DNA of 54,787 nucleotides, taken from contig JBELLC010000003.1 in the NCBI GenBank assembly GCA_042088965.1, positions 1 through 54,787 of the forward strand. The letters are read 5' to 3'. A program made the translations under genes and the position numbers. Source of the stretch: TMED26 sp042088965 (GTDB lineage Bacteria; Pseudomonadota; Alphaproteobacteria; Thalassobaculales; Thalassobaculaceae). Shown piece by piece: positions 1 to 8,621 of this stretch. The notes under the pieces are model-generated. The model had not been told where the DNA came from. It worked only from the letters and a program-made list of their open reading frames with translations, and did not search any database. The stretch's first letter is position 1; each line of letters starts with the position of its first letter.

Positions 1-799
1 CGTCATCCTCGTCGTCGTCGCCTTCAGCCTTTTCGGTAGCACCTGCACCGTTCTCGTCGTCCGATACCTCTTCGGCCTGATTGGCCTCGACAGAGGTTTG
101 GCCTTTTGGCGCATCGCCCGCCACAGCCACGGCATCATTTGCGGGTTGATCCGTCGCCGCGTCAGCGTCGTCATCGGCAGCATTTTCGTCGGCGGGCACC
201 ACGACCGCCACTTGGTTGGCATCGGATAGCGAACTGCCACCATATGTGGCGTCCAAGTCGATAATATCCCGCAGCAGAAAACTGCCTTGCACCAGCGAAT
301 CGCCCCAATGAACCATGGCACGCATTGTCAGCGGGCTTTCGCAAATCCCACCAATCATCATCTCACGGCCAGCTTCAATGCGTTTGGCGATAGCAATTTC
401 GCCCTCGCGGGATAAAAGCTCAACACTGCCCATCTCACGCAAGTACATCCGAACCGGGTCATCGGTTCGACCAACATCATCGTCATTGACATTGCCGCTG
501 GTATAATTTTCTTGATCTTCACTGGCTGGCTTTGCTTCGGCCTCTTCGGTCTCTTCACCCTCGACGACGTTCACACCCATTTCGTTCAGCGCAGACATGA
601 CATCTTCGATTTGCTCGGAAGACATTTCTTCTTGTGGCAGAGCTGCGTTAACCTCTTCATAGGTTAAGTATCCGCGCTCTTTTCCGCGTTTGATCAGGTT
701 TTTGACGGCCTGATCAATATTATCCATCAACGGAGCGTCTTTGTTTGGCGCACTCCGTTCTTGGGTATTCTCTGCCGCTGCCGCTGCTTTAGTCGCCAT
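1..799 (-). CDS. rpoD: RNA polymerase primary sigma factor RpoD, N-terminal part
   Basis: Housekeeping sigma-70 factor directing core RNA polymerase to most promoters. Only the first 266 codons are inside the window; the frame is open to the left edge. Residues about 25-80 resemble region 1.1 (NIDQAVKNLIKRG, GYLTYEEVNAALP). Residues about 113-145 are region 1.2 (DDPVRMYLREMG, LLSREGEIAIAKRIE). This is followed by the start of the non-conserved region (SLVQGSFLLRDIIDLDATY). From about residue 200 the sequence becomes very acidic (runs of Asp/Glu), as is usual for the linker in this position, though it is long here. The ATG start at 799 lies 67 bases after the dnaG stop on the same strand, so rpoD is probably co-transcribed with yqeY and dnaG. 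Regions 2-4 are not visible. Family identification is certain; the extent is not. Confidence 0.95.
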   Translation of the reverse strand, partial: MATKAAAAAENTQERSAPNKDAPLMDNIDQAVKNLIKRGKERGYLTYEEVNAALPQEEMSSEQIEDVMSALNEMGVNVVEGEETEEAEAKPASEDQENYTSGNVNDDDVGRTDDPVRMYLREMGSVELLSREGEIAIAKRIEAGREMMIGGICESPLTMRAMVHWGDSLVQGSFLLRDIIDLDATYGGSSLSDANQVAVVVPADENAADDDADAATDQPANDAVAVAGDAPKGQTSVEANQAEEVSDDENGAGATEKAEGDDDEDD

Positions 800-866
800 T
801 CAAACTGACCCCCACGCCTAAATCACATTTATTGGCAGGCCATAGGTTATAGCCTCCCGGAGCTAA

Positions 867-2714
867 CTAATCGTCAATTTGCGACCGCATCGCCATTTCC
901 TGTTGCTTAAACAACAAAAAACGCGCCCAGCCATCTTCATCTAAGGTTTCAGCCAAGTTGACCTCAACCTCGGTCAGACGATCATCTAGCTCAGACTCAC
1001 GAACGTTACTCAATAATTCCACTAGTCCCGTCCGCGCCTTTTCATACGGCGCAGAAGGATTGGCGAAAGCCACAGCTTTCAGATCATTCCCGCTGCTCAG
1101 CAGACCAGATATATGGTTGTGACCGCGTTCGGCAAGACGGGTCATTAATCCAGCTGAGTCCAGATCGGGATCTCGACCTGCTATGTCTAGAATTTCTTGA
1201 CGAAGTTTGTCAAGATTTTGATCACTTAAAACAGTATAGCCGAGCATTTCCCCAAACTCATCAATCAAGCCTGGGTGGTTCAGGATTACTTTAATCAAGA
1301 CAGCTTGCGCCGCTGATGAAAGCCGCCGTTCAACCGCCTTTTTAAGGCTTGGATCTCCTGTTGGCTGCCCATAAAACGGCTTTTTACCGCGCTCATAGCC
1401 GCGCCGCGCACCTCGAAAACGGTCATGGTCGCTGCGATGTCCTCGGGCGCGATCCCGCTCTGCCTGGATGCGACCTTCAATCGCATCTTGATAGGCGGAC
1501 CGAACACCACCATCCATAATGGCTTTGACGCGCGTGCGCAGCCGCATGTGAAAATCAGCCATCCGTTCCGGCGTATCAACCGGCGCGGCGGCATATTCCT
1601 GCGACCACAGGAAGTCGACCAGCGGGCTTGCCTCGTTGAGACGCACCTGCATCGCCTCGACGCTATTACGACGTATAAAATCGTCTGGGTCTTGACCTTC
1701 TGGCAGAGAGCTAAACCGCAAAGACTGCCCTGGCTTGAGCATTGGCAATGCCCGTCCACTGGCGCGCGCTGCGGCCCGGCTGCCTGCCGAGTCGCCATCA
1801 AAACAAATAATCGGCTCTGCTGCCAAACGCCACATCACTTGAATTTGATCTTCCGTCAATGCGGTACCCAGCGGCGCAACTGCCTCAGCAATGCCTGCCT
1901 GATGCAAGGCAATCACATCCATATACCCTTCGCAAACCACCAACCTGTTGGCCTTTCGCGCCGCCTCACGGGCTTGAGACAAGCCGTATAGTACGCGCCC
2001 CTTATGAAACAGCTGGCTATCTGGCGAATTTAAGTACTTTGGCTGACCATCGCCCAAAATACGGCCGCCAAAAGCAATCACACGACCGGTTCGATCGGTA
2101 ATTGGAAACATCACGCGGTCGCGAAAATAATCATATCGCTCATCGCCATTTTCCGCCTGTTTTAACAGCCCGGCGTCGACCATCAACTGCGTCTCAAACC
2201 CCTGCTGACGCAAGGCCGCGGCCAAGGCACCACGGCGCGCGGGTGCATAGCCCAGACGGAAGGTTGAAATTGTCCGTTGCGACAGACCGCGTTGCGCCAG
2301 ATAAGCGCGCGCGCCAGCGCCATCGGCAGCGCTCAAATTTTGTTGATACCACGCGCAAGCGGCTTCGACGACACCGCCAAGGGTTTTCGCGTGCTCCGCA
2401 CGTTGCCGGTCTTCCGGCGTTGCTTTTGGAACCTCTAGGCCAGCTTGCGCAGCCAATCGCTCAACCGCTTCTGGAAAGGCTAAGCCTTCGGTTTCCATGA
2501 CAAATGTGATCACATCGCCATGCACACCGCAGCCAAAGCAATGGTAAAAATTTTTATCATCAACAACCGTGAAGGAGGGTGATTTCTCATTATGAAACGG
2601 GCACAAGCCCTTGTGCTCTCGGCCATGTTTTTGGAGTTGGACGCGCCGTCCAACCACTTCAGACACCGTAATCCGGCTCCGCAGTTCTTCCAGAAACTCT
2701 GGCGACAAATTCAT
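867..2714 (-). CDS. dnaG: DNA primase DnaG
   Basis: Synthesises RNA primers for lagging-strand DNA replication. The predicted protein is 615 residues, typical for DnaG. The N-terminal CHC2 zinc finger is visible (CPFHNEKSPSF, then YHCFGCGVHGDV). A TOPRIM catalytic core follows, with EGYMD and the acidic FDGDSAG motif, and then a DnaB-interacting C-terminal helical region. The reading frame is open 24 codons further upstream, but I chose the ATG at 2714 because a GGGAG ribosome site precedes it and the protein then begins MNLSPEFLEELR, as relatives do. It lies between yqeY and rpoD, the arrangement of the macromolecular synthesis operon, with yqeY in place of rpsU. There are 145 bases between yqeY and this start, room for a promoter, but I could not point to a convincing one. 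Confidence 0.97.
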   Translation of the reverse strand: MNLSPEFLEELRSRITVSEVVGRRVQLQKHGREHKGLCPFHNEKSPSFTVVDDKNFYHCFGCGVHGDVITFVMETEGLAFPEAVERLAAQAGLEVPKATPEDRQRAEHAKTLGGVVEAACAWYQQNLSAADGAGARAYLAQRGLSQRTISTFRLGYAPARRGALAAALRQQGFETQLMVDAGLLKQAENGDERYDYFRDRVMFPITDRTGRVIAFGGRILGDGQPKYLNSPDSQLFHKGRVLYGLSQAREAARKANRLVVCEGYMDVIALHQAGIAEAVAPLGTALTEDQIQVMWRLAAEPIICFDGDSAGSRAAARASGRALPMLKPGQSLRFSSLPEGQDPDDFIRRNSVEAMQVRLNEASPLVDFLWSQEYAAAPVDTPERMADFHMRLRTRVKAIMDGGVRSAYQDAIEGRIQAERDRARGHRSDHDRFRGARRGYERGKKPFYGQPTGDPSLKKAVERRLSSAAQAVLIKVILNHPGLIDEFGEMLGYTVLSDQNLDKLRQEILDIAGRDPDLDSAGLMTRLAERGHNHISGLLSSGNDLKAVAFANPSAPYEKARTGLVELLSNVRESELDDRLTEVEVNLAETLDEDGWARFLLFKQQEMAMRSQIDD

Positions 2715-2859
2715 TGGCCGATCGGCTCCCACATCGCTACGTTGAGAAATCGCGTCTCCCAAAATACAGTTGCATTTTGACGGCACAAATCATTCTCGGC
2801 AAGCACCGCTTACCGCCGCAATCCCTGATGACGCATCGTGACCGGCAACGAACGCTCGC

Positions 2860-3315
2860 CTAAGACAACCTTTCCCGAACAATCGCACTGGCTTGGGAAA
2901 AGTCGATCTGGCCAGGGTATTGGGCTTTCAGGGCCGCCATTGTTGGGCCCATATCTTTCAGCGATTCGGCACCTTTTGCCGCGATTGTCTGATCAATCAC
3001 GGCCAATAGGGCATCGCCTTCGAGTGCAGCTGGCAAAAAGCCTTTAATGATGACAATTTCCTCGGCTTCTTGCGCGGCCAATTCAGGTCGCCCACCTTCT
3101 TCATAGGCTTTGATCGATTCTTGGCGCTGCTTAATCATCGACTGTAGCATCGACAGAATGTCACTGTCATTGATGCCGTCGCTGACGCCATTGGCGCGGG
3201 CTGCAATGTCCTTATCCTTCAAGGCTGCAAGGATCAATCGCACTGTGGCAACGGCGCGCGCTTGCTTGTCGCGCATGGCTGATTTTAATGTGTCACTCAG
3301 TTTTTGCCGCAACAT
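2860..3315 (-). CDS. yqeY: GatB/YqeY domain protein
   Basis: A 151-residue helical protein of the YqeY family, related to the tail domain of the GatB subunit of tRNA-dependent amidotransferase. The family is thought to bind tRNA or help aminoacyl-tRNA metabolism, but its exact role is unsettled. Recognisable features are the start MLRQKLSDTLKSAMRDK, the alanine-rich helix VRLILAALKDKDIAAR, the block IKQRQESIKAYEEGGR and the C-terminal part containing LKAQYPGQIDFSQAS. The length is normal. It is the first gene of a leftward set yqeY-dnaG-rpoD and is divergent from carA across a 283-base region. In alphaproteobacteria this gene is commonly found between carA and dnaG, so the context is conserved. 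Confidence 0.92.
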   Translation of the reverse strand: MLRQKLSDTLKSAMRDKQARAVATVRLILAALKDKDIAARANGVSDGINDSDILSMLQSMIKQRQESIKAYEEGGRPELAAQEAEEIVIIKGFLPAALEGDALLAVIDQTIAAKGAESLKDMGPTMAALKAQYPGQIDFSQASAIVRERLS

Positions 3316-3384
3316 TTTCTGCCCTTAAAGATAAACCGAGGACCAAATTTGTCCCCCTGAAAACGCGCCCTACAAACGCTATTT

Positions 3385-3513
3385 ATGACAAAAACACAAG
3401 AATTTTACCATAGCAAGCACGCCAGCATTGTTTCCAACGTCAGCATCCTTGACGTCGCGCCTGGTTTTGCTTACTACCATCGAAATTCTACGAGAAAGAA
3501 AACCAGCGAATGA
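3385..3513 (+). CDS. candidate leader peptide upstream of carA
   Basis: A 42-codon open frame beginning ATG ACA AAA ACA and ending TGA at 3511-3513, inside the carA 5' region. The peptide starts MTKTQEFYHSKH and carries a Tyr-Tyr pair. I see no clear ribosome binding site. Its stop codon lies 20 bases before a strong intrinsic terminator and within a small 5-bp hairpin (CGAAT-GAC-ATTCG, 3508-3520). The position is what a transcription-translation coupled attenuator would need, by analogy with the pyrBI leader of enteric bacteria. It has no recognisable homology and may simply be an untranslated leader. Confidence 0.3.
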   Translation: MTKTQEFYHSKHASIVSNVSILDVAPGFAYYHRNSTRKKTSE

Positions 3514-3533
3514 CATTCGATGCACAGAACCAC

Positions 3534-3563
3534 GCCCGCAACAGCTCTTGCGGGCTGTTTTTT
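3534..3563 (+). terminator. intrinsic terminator in the carA leader, probable attenuator
   Basis: A perfect 8-bp stem, GCCCGCAA / TTGCGGGC, with a 6-base loop (CAGCTC), followed after TG by six T residues. It points rightward and sits 35 bases upstream of the carA start codon. No gene ends before it on this strand, so it is not an ordinary gene-end terminator. It most likely stops transcription conditionally within the carA leader. On the other strand it lacks a T-tract, so it does not serve yqeY. Confidence 0.7.
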
Positions 3564-3598
3564 GGCGCAAATGCAAATTTTTGGGAGGGTCTAAGCAC

Positions 3599-4783
3599 AT
3601 GACCAATGACGCCCAGAAAACGCCACCACAAGGCGCAACAGCCGTATTGGTGCTCGCTGACGGTCAGGTATTTTGGGGCAATGGCATCGGCGCTGCGGTC
3701 ACCCGCGTCGGCGAAGTCTGCTTCAATACGTCGCTGACAGGCTATCAGGAAATCATGACCGACCCATCATATGCCGGTCAGCTTATTACCTTTACTTTTC
3801 CACATATCGGCAATGTCGGCACCAATCATGATGATATTGAGAGCCAAACACCCGCAGCGCTCGGCTTGATTAGTCGCGCAGAGGTCACAGAGCCATCCAA
3901 TCACCGCGCGCAGGCGTCGCTCAATGACTGGCTTCAAAGCCATCAGCTCCCCGGCATAACAGGCATCGATACCCGTCGTTTAACCCGTCATATCCGCGAT
4001 CATGGCGCGCCGAGCGGAGCATTACAGTGTAATCCAGAGGGGCAATTTGATATCGCTGCCCTGCAGGCACAGGCGGCCAATTGGCCCGGCCTCGCGGGGA
4101 TGGATTTAGCGATCACAGTCAGTTGCCAGCAAAGCTATGTCTGGGATGAAGGGACATGGCAATTTGGCACTGTTGAGAGTGCTGACGGCTACAAAACCGA
4201 TCTAGAGCAGCCCCTCCACGTGGTCGCCATGGATTTTGGGGCCAAGCGCAATATCCTGCGCAATCTCGCGCATCAGGGCTGCCGGATTACGGTGGTGCCA
4301 GCAGATTGTCCAGCAGACACCATTCTTGGCCTTAATCCAGATGGTATTTTCCTGGCCAATGGCCCCGGTGACCCGGCGGCAACAGGTGACTATGCCGTGC
4401 CAACGATTAAGCGTTTAGTGGACAGCGGCAAACCAATCTTTGGCATCTGTCTTGGCCATCAAATGCTGGCCCTCAGCTATGGTGCGACAACCAAGAAAAT
4501 GGCGCTTGGCCATCGCGGCGGCAATCACCCGGTTCAAGACCTGACCACCGGCAAAGTCGAAATCACCAGCCAAAACCATGGCTTTGTTGTCTGTGAGGAA
4601 GATTTGCCCGCCAGTTTAGAGGTTACCCACCGGTCGCTGTTCGATGGCTCCATCGAGGGCTTGCAAGTGATCGGCAAACCCATTTTCTCGGTTCAATACC
4701 ATCCAGAAGCGTCACCGGGACCGAGCGATAGTAATTATCTGTTCGCGCGGTTCACCGATCTCATCAAACAAGTGCGGGGCTGA
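3599..4783 (+). CDS. carA: carbamoyl-phosphate synthase small subunit CarA
   Basis: Glutaminase subunit that releases ammonia from glutamine for carbamoyl phosphate synthesis, feeding arginine and pyrimidine pathways. The product is 394 residues, the usual size. The N-terminal CPSase small-chain domain has CFNTSLTGYQEIMTDPSYAGQ (written here in part). The C-terminal class I glutamine amidotransferase domain has the nucleophile motif FGICLGHQM and the catalytic His-Glu in YHPEASPGP. The frame stays open 57 codons upstream, but the ATG at 3599 is preceded by GGGAGG and gives the family N-terminus. carB starts 4 bases after the stop, so the two are one operon. A leader terminator upstream suggests attenuation control. 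Confidence 0.97.
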   Translation: MTNDAQKTPPQGATAVLVLADGQVFWGNGIGAAVTRVGEVCFNTSLTGYQEIMTDPSYAGQLITFTFPHIGNVGTNHDDIESQTPAALGLISRAEVTEPSNHRAQASLNDWLQSHQLPGITGIDTRRLTRHIRDHGAPSGALQCNPEGQFDIAALQAQAANWPGLAGMDLAITVSCQQSYVWDEGTWQFGTVESADGYKTDLEQPLHVVAMDFGAKRNILRNLAHQGCRITVVPADCPADTILGLNPDGIFLANGPGDPAATGDYAVPTIKRLVDSGKPIFGICLGHQMLALSYGATTKKMALGHRGGNHPVQDLTTGKVEITSQNHGFVVCEEDLPASLEVTHRSLFDGSIEGLQVIGKPIFSVQYHPEASPGPSDSNYLFARFTDLIKQVRG

Positions 4784-4787
4784 CACC

Positions 4788-7700
4788 ATGCCCAAACGTC
4801 ATGATATAAAATCTATTCTGATCATCGGTGCTGGCCCGATTGTCATTGGCCAAGCCTGCGAGTTTGACTATTCCGGCGCGCAAGCTTGCAAAGCGTTGCG
4901 GGATGAGGGCTTCCGGGTCATCTTGGTCAACTCTAACCCAGCCACAATTATGACTGATCCAGGACTGGCCGATCGCACCTATATTGAGCCGATCACCCCT
5001 GAATTTGTCGCCCGTATTATCGAAGCGGAAAAGCCGGATGCCTTGCTGCCGACCATGGGCGGGCAAACAGCGCTGAACACCGCCATTGATTTGGCCAAAT
5101 CAGGGGTTCTGGACGCCCATGGTGTAGAATTAATCGGTGCCGATTTGGAGGCCATTGAAAAGGCCGAGGATCGGTTAAAATTCCGCGCGGCGATGGATGC
5201 CATTGGCTTGGAAAGCCCGCGCTCGCATCTTGTCTCATGTCCGAAGCCTGCCGCCAGCGAAAATGAAACGGTTGGTGCCCGCGAACAACGCATTCAAACA
5301 GGCGTCTTACAAGCCATGGTGGCCCTTGATGATGTTGGCCTGCCGGCGATTATCCGCCCATCCTTAACCCTTGGTGGACAAGGTGGCGGTATTGCTTACA
5401 ATCCGGAAGAATTTGAGACCATTGTGCGCTCTGGTCTTCGGCTATCCCCCGTGGGTGAAATTCTGATTGAAGAATCAGTGCTCGGCTGGAAAGAATTTGA
5501 GATGGAAGTGGTGCGGGACCGCGCCGATAACTGCATCATCATTTGTTCCATTGAAAACCTTGACCCAATGGGAATCCATACCGGCGATTCGATAACCATC
5601 GCCCCTGCCCTGACCTTGACGGACAAAGAATACCAACGTCTGCGCGATGCTTCGATCGCTGTTCTGCGTGAAATTGGTGTCGATACCGGCGGCTCTAACG
5701 TGCAGTTTGCGATTAATCCAGAAAATGGCCGTTTGGTGATCATCGAGATGAACCCGCGCGTCAGCAGGTCGTCGGCACTGGCGTCAAAGGCGACAGGGTT
5801 TCCCATTGCCAAGGTGGCCGCCAAACTTGCCGTTGGGTTCACCCTTGATGAGCTTGATAACGATATTACCGGCGTCACTCCCGCCAGCTTTGAGCCAACC
5901 ATTGACTATGTTGTCGTTAAAATTCCGCGCTTCACATTTGAGAAATTCCCGGGCGCAGACTCCCGGCTGACCACCTCAATGAAATCTGTTGGCGAGGCCA
6001 TGGCCATTGGCCGCACCTTCCAGGAAAGCTTGCAGAAAGCGTTGCGGTCAATGGAAACAGGCTTGGACGGCCTTGACCCTCTGCCCTTACCCGGCATTGA
6101 GGCAACATCACGCGATGTTGGCGCGATCCAGGCGCTGCTGCACGAACCTGCACCCGATCGCTTATTGCGTGTTGCAGAAGCTTTTCGCCGCGGCTTGACC
6201 GTCGACGAGATTAACAAAGCAACATCAATGGATCCTTGGTTCCTCGCTCAAATCGACAGCTTAATTGCAGCTGAAAAAGATTTGGCGCGNNNNNNNNNNN
6301 NNNNNNNNNNNNNNNNNNNNNNNNNNNNNNNNNNNNNNNNNNNNNNNNNNNNNNNNNNNNNNNNNNNNNNNNNNNNNNNNNNNNNNNNNGGCAGAATGCG
6401 AAGCTGAGCCAAGCGACCGTGACAAAGTCATTATCCTTGGCGGTGGACCAAACCGCATTGGCCAAGGCATTGAATTTGACTATTGCTGCGTGCATGCCGC
6501 TTATGCGCTGTCAGAGGCAGGCTATGAGACCATCATGGTCAATTGCAACCCGGAGACAGTATCGACCGATTATGACACCTCTGACCGTCTATATTTTGAG
6601 CCATTGACCGAAGAAGATGTCATTGAGTTGGCGCGGGTTGAGCAACGCAAAGGCCGTCTCAAAGGCGTGATTGTGCAATTTGGCGGTCAAACGCCGTTGA
6701 AATTAGCCCATGCGCTGGAACAGGCGGAAATTCCGATCCTTGGCACCGCACCAGATGCGATTGATTTGGCCGAAGACCGCGAGCGCTTCCAACAATTATT
6801 AAACCGCTTGGATTTGAAACAACCTGCCAATGGCACCGCAACCAGCGGCGAGGCTGCTGAGAAAATTGCCACGAAAATCGGCTATCCCGTCGTTATACGC
6901 CCCTCATATGTCTTGGGCGGGCGGGCCATGGAAATTGTCCATGATCTCGAGCAATTACGCCGCTACATGACCACAGCGGTGCAGGTCTCTGGCGATAACC
7001 CGGTCTTAATTGACAGCTTTCTGCGTCATGCCATCGAGGTAGATGTGGATGCAATTTGTGACGGCAAAGACGTTCATATTGCGGGTATCATGGAACATAT
7101 TGAAGAAGCAGGGATCCATTCCGGTGACAGTGCTTGTTCCTTGCCGCCGCAATCACTGTCAGCTGAATTGTTAGAAACGATCCGCCATCAAACCGAACTT
7201 TTGGCCAAAGGATTAAATGTTATTGGCCTGATGAATGTGCAGTTTGCCATTAAAGATGATGTGGTCTTTTTGCTCGAGGTTAACCCCCGCGCCAGTCGCA
7301 CCGTGCCATTTGTTGCCAAAGCGACCGGCGTTCCCGTCGCCAAGATTGCCGCCCGGGTGATGGCAGGCGAAAGCCTATCTGAATTTGACCTGACCTCTGC
7401 CAGTGATGGTCATGTGGCTGTTAAAGAGGCTGTCTTTCCCTTCGCCCGTTTTCCTGGCGTTGATCTGATTCTCGGTCCGGAGATGAAATCGACCGGTGAG
7501 GTCATGGGCATAGATCAAGATTTTGCCACCGCCTTTGCCAAAAGCCAAATTGGCGCCGGGACACATCTGCCCACCAAAGGGCGGGTTTTTATCTCGGTCA
7601 AAGATGCCGATAAAGCCGCCTTTATCGGGATTGCCAGCGGCCTGATTGCCCAAGGCTTCATTGTCGCGGCAACTGCGGGAACGGCCAAATTTTTGCAAGC

Positions 7701-7983
7701 AAACAACCTACACGTTGAAGCCGTAAATAAAGTCCTTGAAGGCACCCGACCCAATGTTGTTGATTTGATGGTTTCAGGTGAAATTGATCTTGTCTTGAAC
7801 ACAACTGAGGGGGCGAGAGCCATTGAGGACAGTTTCAGCTTGCGTCGATCCGCTTTGACGCACAATATTCCGTATTATACGACTGTTGAAGGTGCGCGTG
7901 CGGCAGTTATGGCGATTGAAACTTTGCGAGCTGGCCGCCTTGAAGTTAAGCCACTGCAATCCTATCTCAACATGTCGCGTTAA
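4788..7983 (+). CDS. carB: carbamoyl-phosphate synthase large subunit CarB (interrupted by assembly gap)
   Basis: Large synthetase subunit that makes carbamoyl phosphate from bicarbonate, ammonia and two ATP. The first 500 codons (4788-6287) hold the carboxyphosphate half, beginning MPKRHDIKSILIIGAGP and including GGQGGGIAYN and the ATP-grasp motif EMNPRVSRSSALASKATG. After 100 N the second half resumes at 6391 with ILGGGPNRIGQGIEFDY. It continues through a second ATP-grasp block (EVNPRASRTVPFVAKATG) and a C-terminal MGS-like allosteric domain containing KDADKAAFIGIASGL. The two halves are in different frames if the 100 N are taken literally, so the gap length is a placeholder. Compared with the E. 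coli enzyme as I remember it, about 70 residues of the oligomerisation region are missing. There is no sign of a real pseudogene. Confidence 0.95.
6290..6389. other. assembly gap of 100 N inside carB
   Basis: Exactly 100 N residues, the conventional size for a scaffold gap of unknown length. Two codon bases remain before it and one after it, so the true missing length should be a multiple of three. Comparison with CarB suggests about 200-220 bases are missing. The joined sequence should not be translated through the gap. Confidence 0.98.
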
Positions 7984-8119
7984 AATTCAGGGCGTGTGTA
8001 TGTCTTGCGGCGTGCAAGAACAGGATGAGGGTGTGATGACCAATGTGTTGGACACCGCAGACAGGTAAGTGACACCAAAGCGGCATCACACCTGATGGCG
8101 AAGTAAGGAAAGATAAGAA

Positions 8120-8596
8120 ATGGAAAAGGTGCCATTCACGGCGGACGGATTGGCTGTATTACAGGCCGAATTAAAGCAGCTCAAGACTGTGGACCGTCAT
8201 GAGGTCATTAAGGCAATCGCCGAAGCGCGGGAGCATGGTGATCTTTCAGAGAATGCAGAGTATCACGCTGCCCGCGACCGCCAGAGTTTTATTGAAGGCC
8301 GGGTTGGCGAGTTGGAAGACATCATTTCGCGCGCCGAAGTGATCGATACCAGTAAGCTATCCGGTGAGACGGTGACCTTTGGGGCAACCGTTGCGTTGGC
8401 GGATGAGGATACGGATGAGGAATCAACCTATACCATTGTTGGTCCCTATGAGGCTGATATTGACCGGCAAATGATTTCCACCGCATCGCCCATCGCCCGC
8501 GCCCTGATTGGCAAACGGGTCAGCGATAGCGTTGAAGTGACAACGCCGGGTGGCTCCCGCAGCTATGAGATTTTATCGATCCAAATTAACGGCTGA
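8120..8596 (+). CDS. greA: transcription elongation factor GreA
   Basis: Rescues backtracked RNA polymerase by stimulating cleavage of the nascent transcript. The product is 158 residues, the typical GreA size. The N-terminal coiled-coil domain begins MEKVPFTADGLAVLQAELK. It contains the acidic tip motif GDLSENAEYHAAR, whose Asp and Glu coordinate the catalytic magnesium in the polymerase channel. The C-terminal FKBP-like domain ends with SYEILSIQ after the conserved SPIARALIGKRVSD. The ATG at 8120 has an AAGGAAAG site just upstream. It follows carB by 136 bases on the same strand, a gene order common in alphaproteobacteria, and ends in a hairpin shared with the convergent gene. Confidence 0.97.
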   Translation: MEKVPFTADGLAVLQAELKQLKTVDRHEVIKAIAEAREHGDLSENAEYHAARDRQSFIEGRVGELEDIISRAEVIDTSKLSGETVTFGATVALADEDTDEESTYTIVGPYEADIDRQMISTASPIARALIGKRVSDSVEVTTPGGSRSYEILSIQING

Positions 8597-8599
8597 GAT

Positions 8600-8621
8600 C
8601 GGCGCGACTAGCGTTGCGCCG
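8600..8621. terminator. hairpin between convergent greA and GMC dehydrogenase gene
   Basis: CGGCGCGAC / GTTGCGCCG form a 9-bp stem (one G-T pair) with loop TAGC, followed rightward by TTT. It begins 4 bases after the greA stop and contains the stop codon of the leftward gene. A short T-run makes it a modest greA terminator; on the other strand it could only act as a stem at the message end. Confidence 0.5.

Noticed and set aside
1..30. CGT-rich microsatellite-like run at the left edge
   Set aside because: On the minus strand it reads as consecutive Asp/Glu codons in the acidic linker of rpoD, so it is coding low complexity.
3379..3606. Leftward open frame opposite the carA leader
   Set aside because: No ribosome site or recognisable protein; it covers the leader terminator and is antisense to it.
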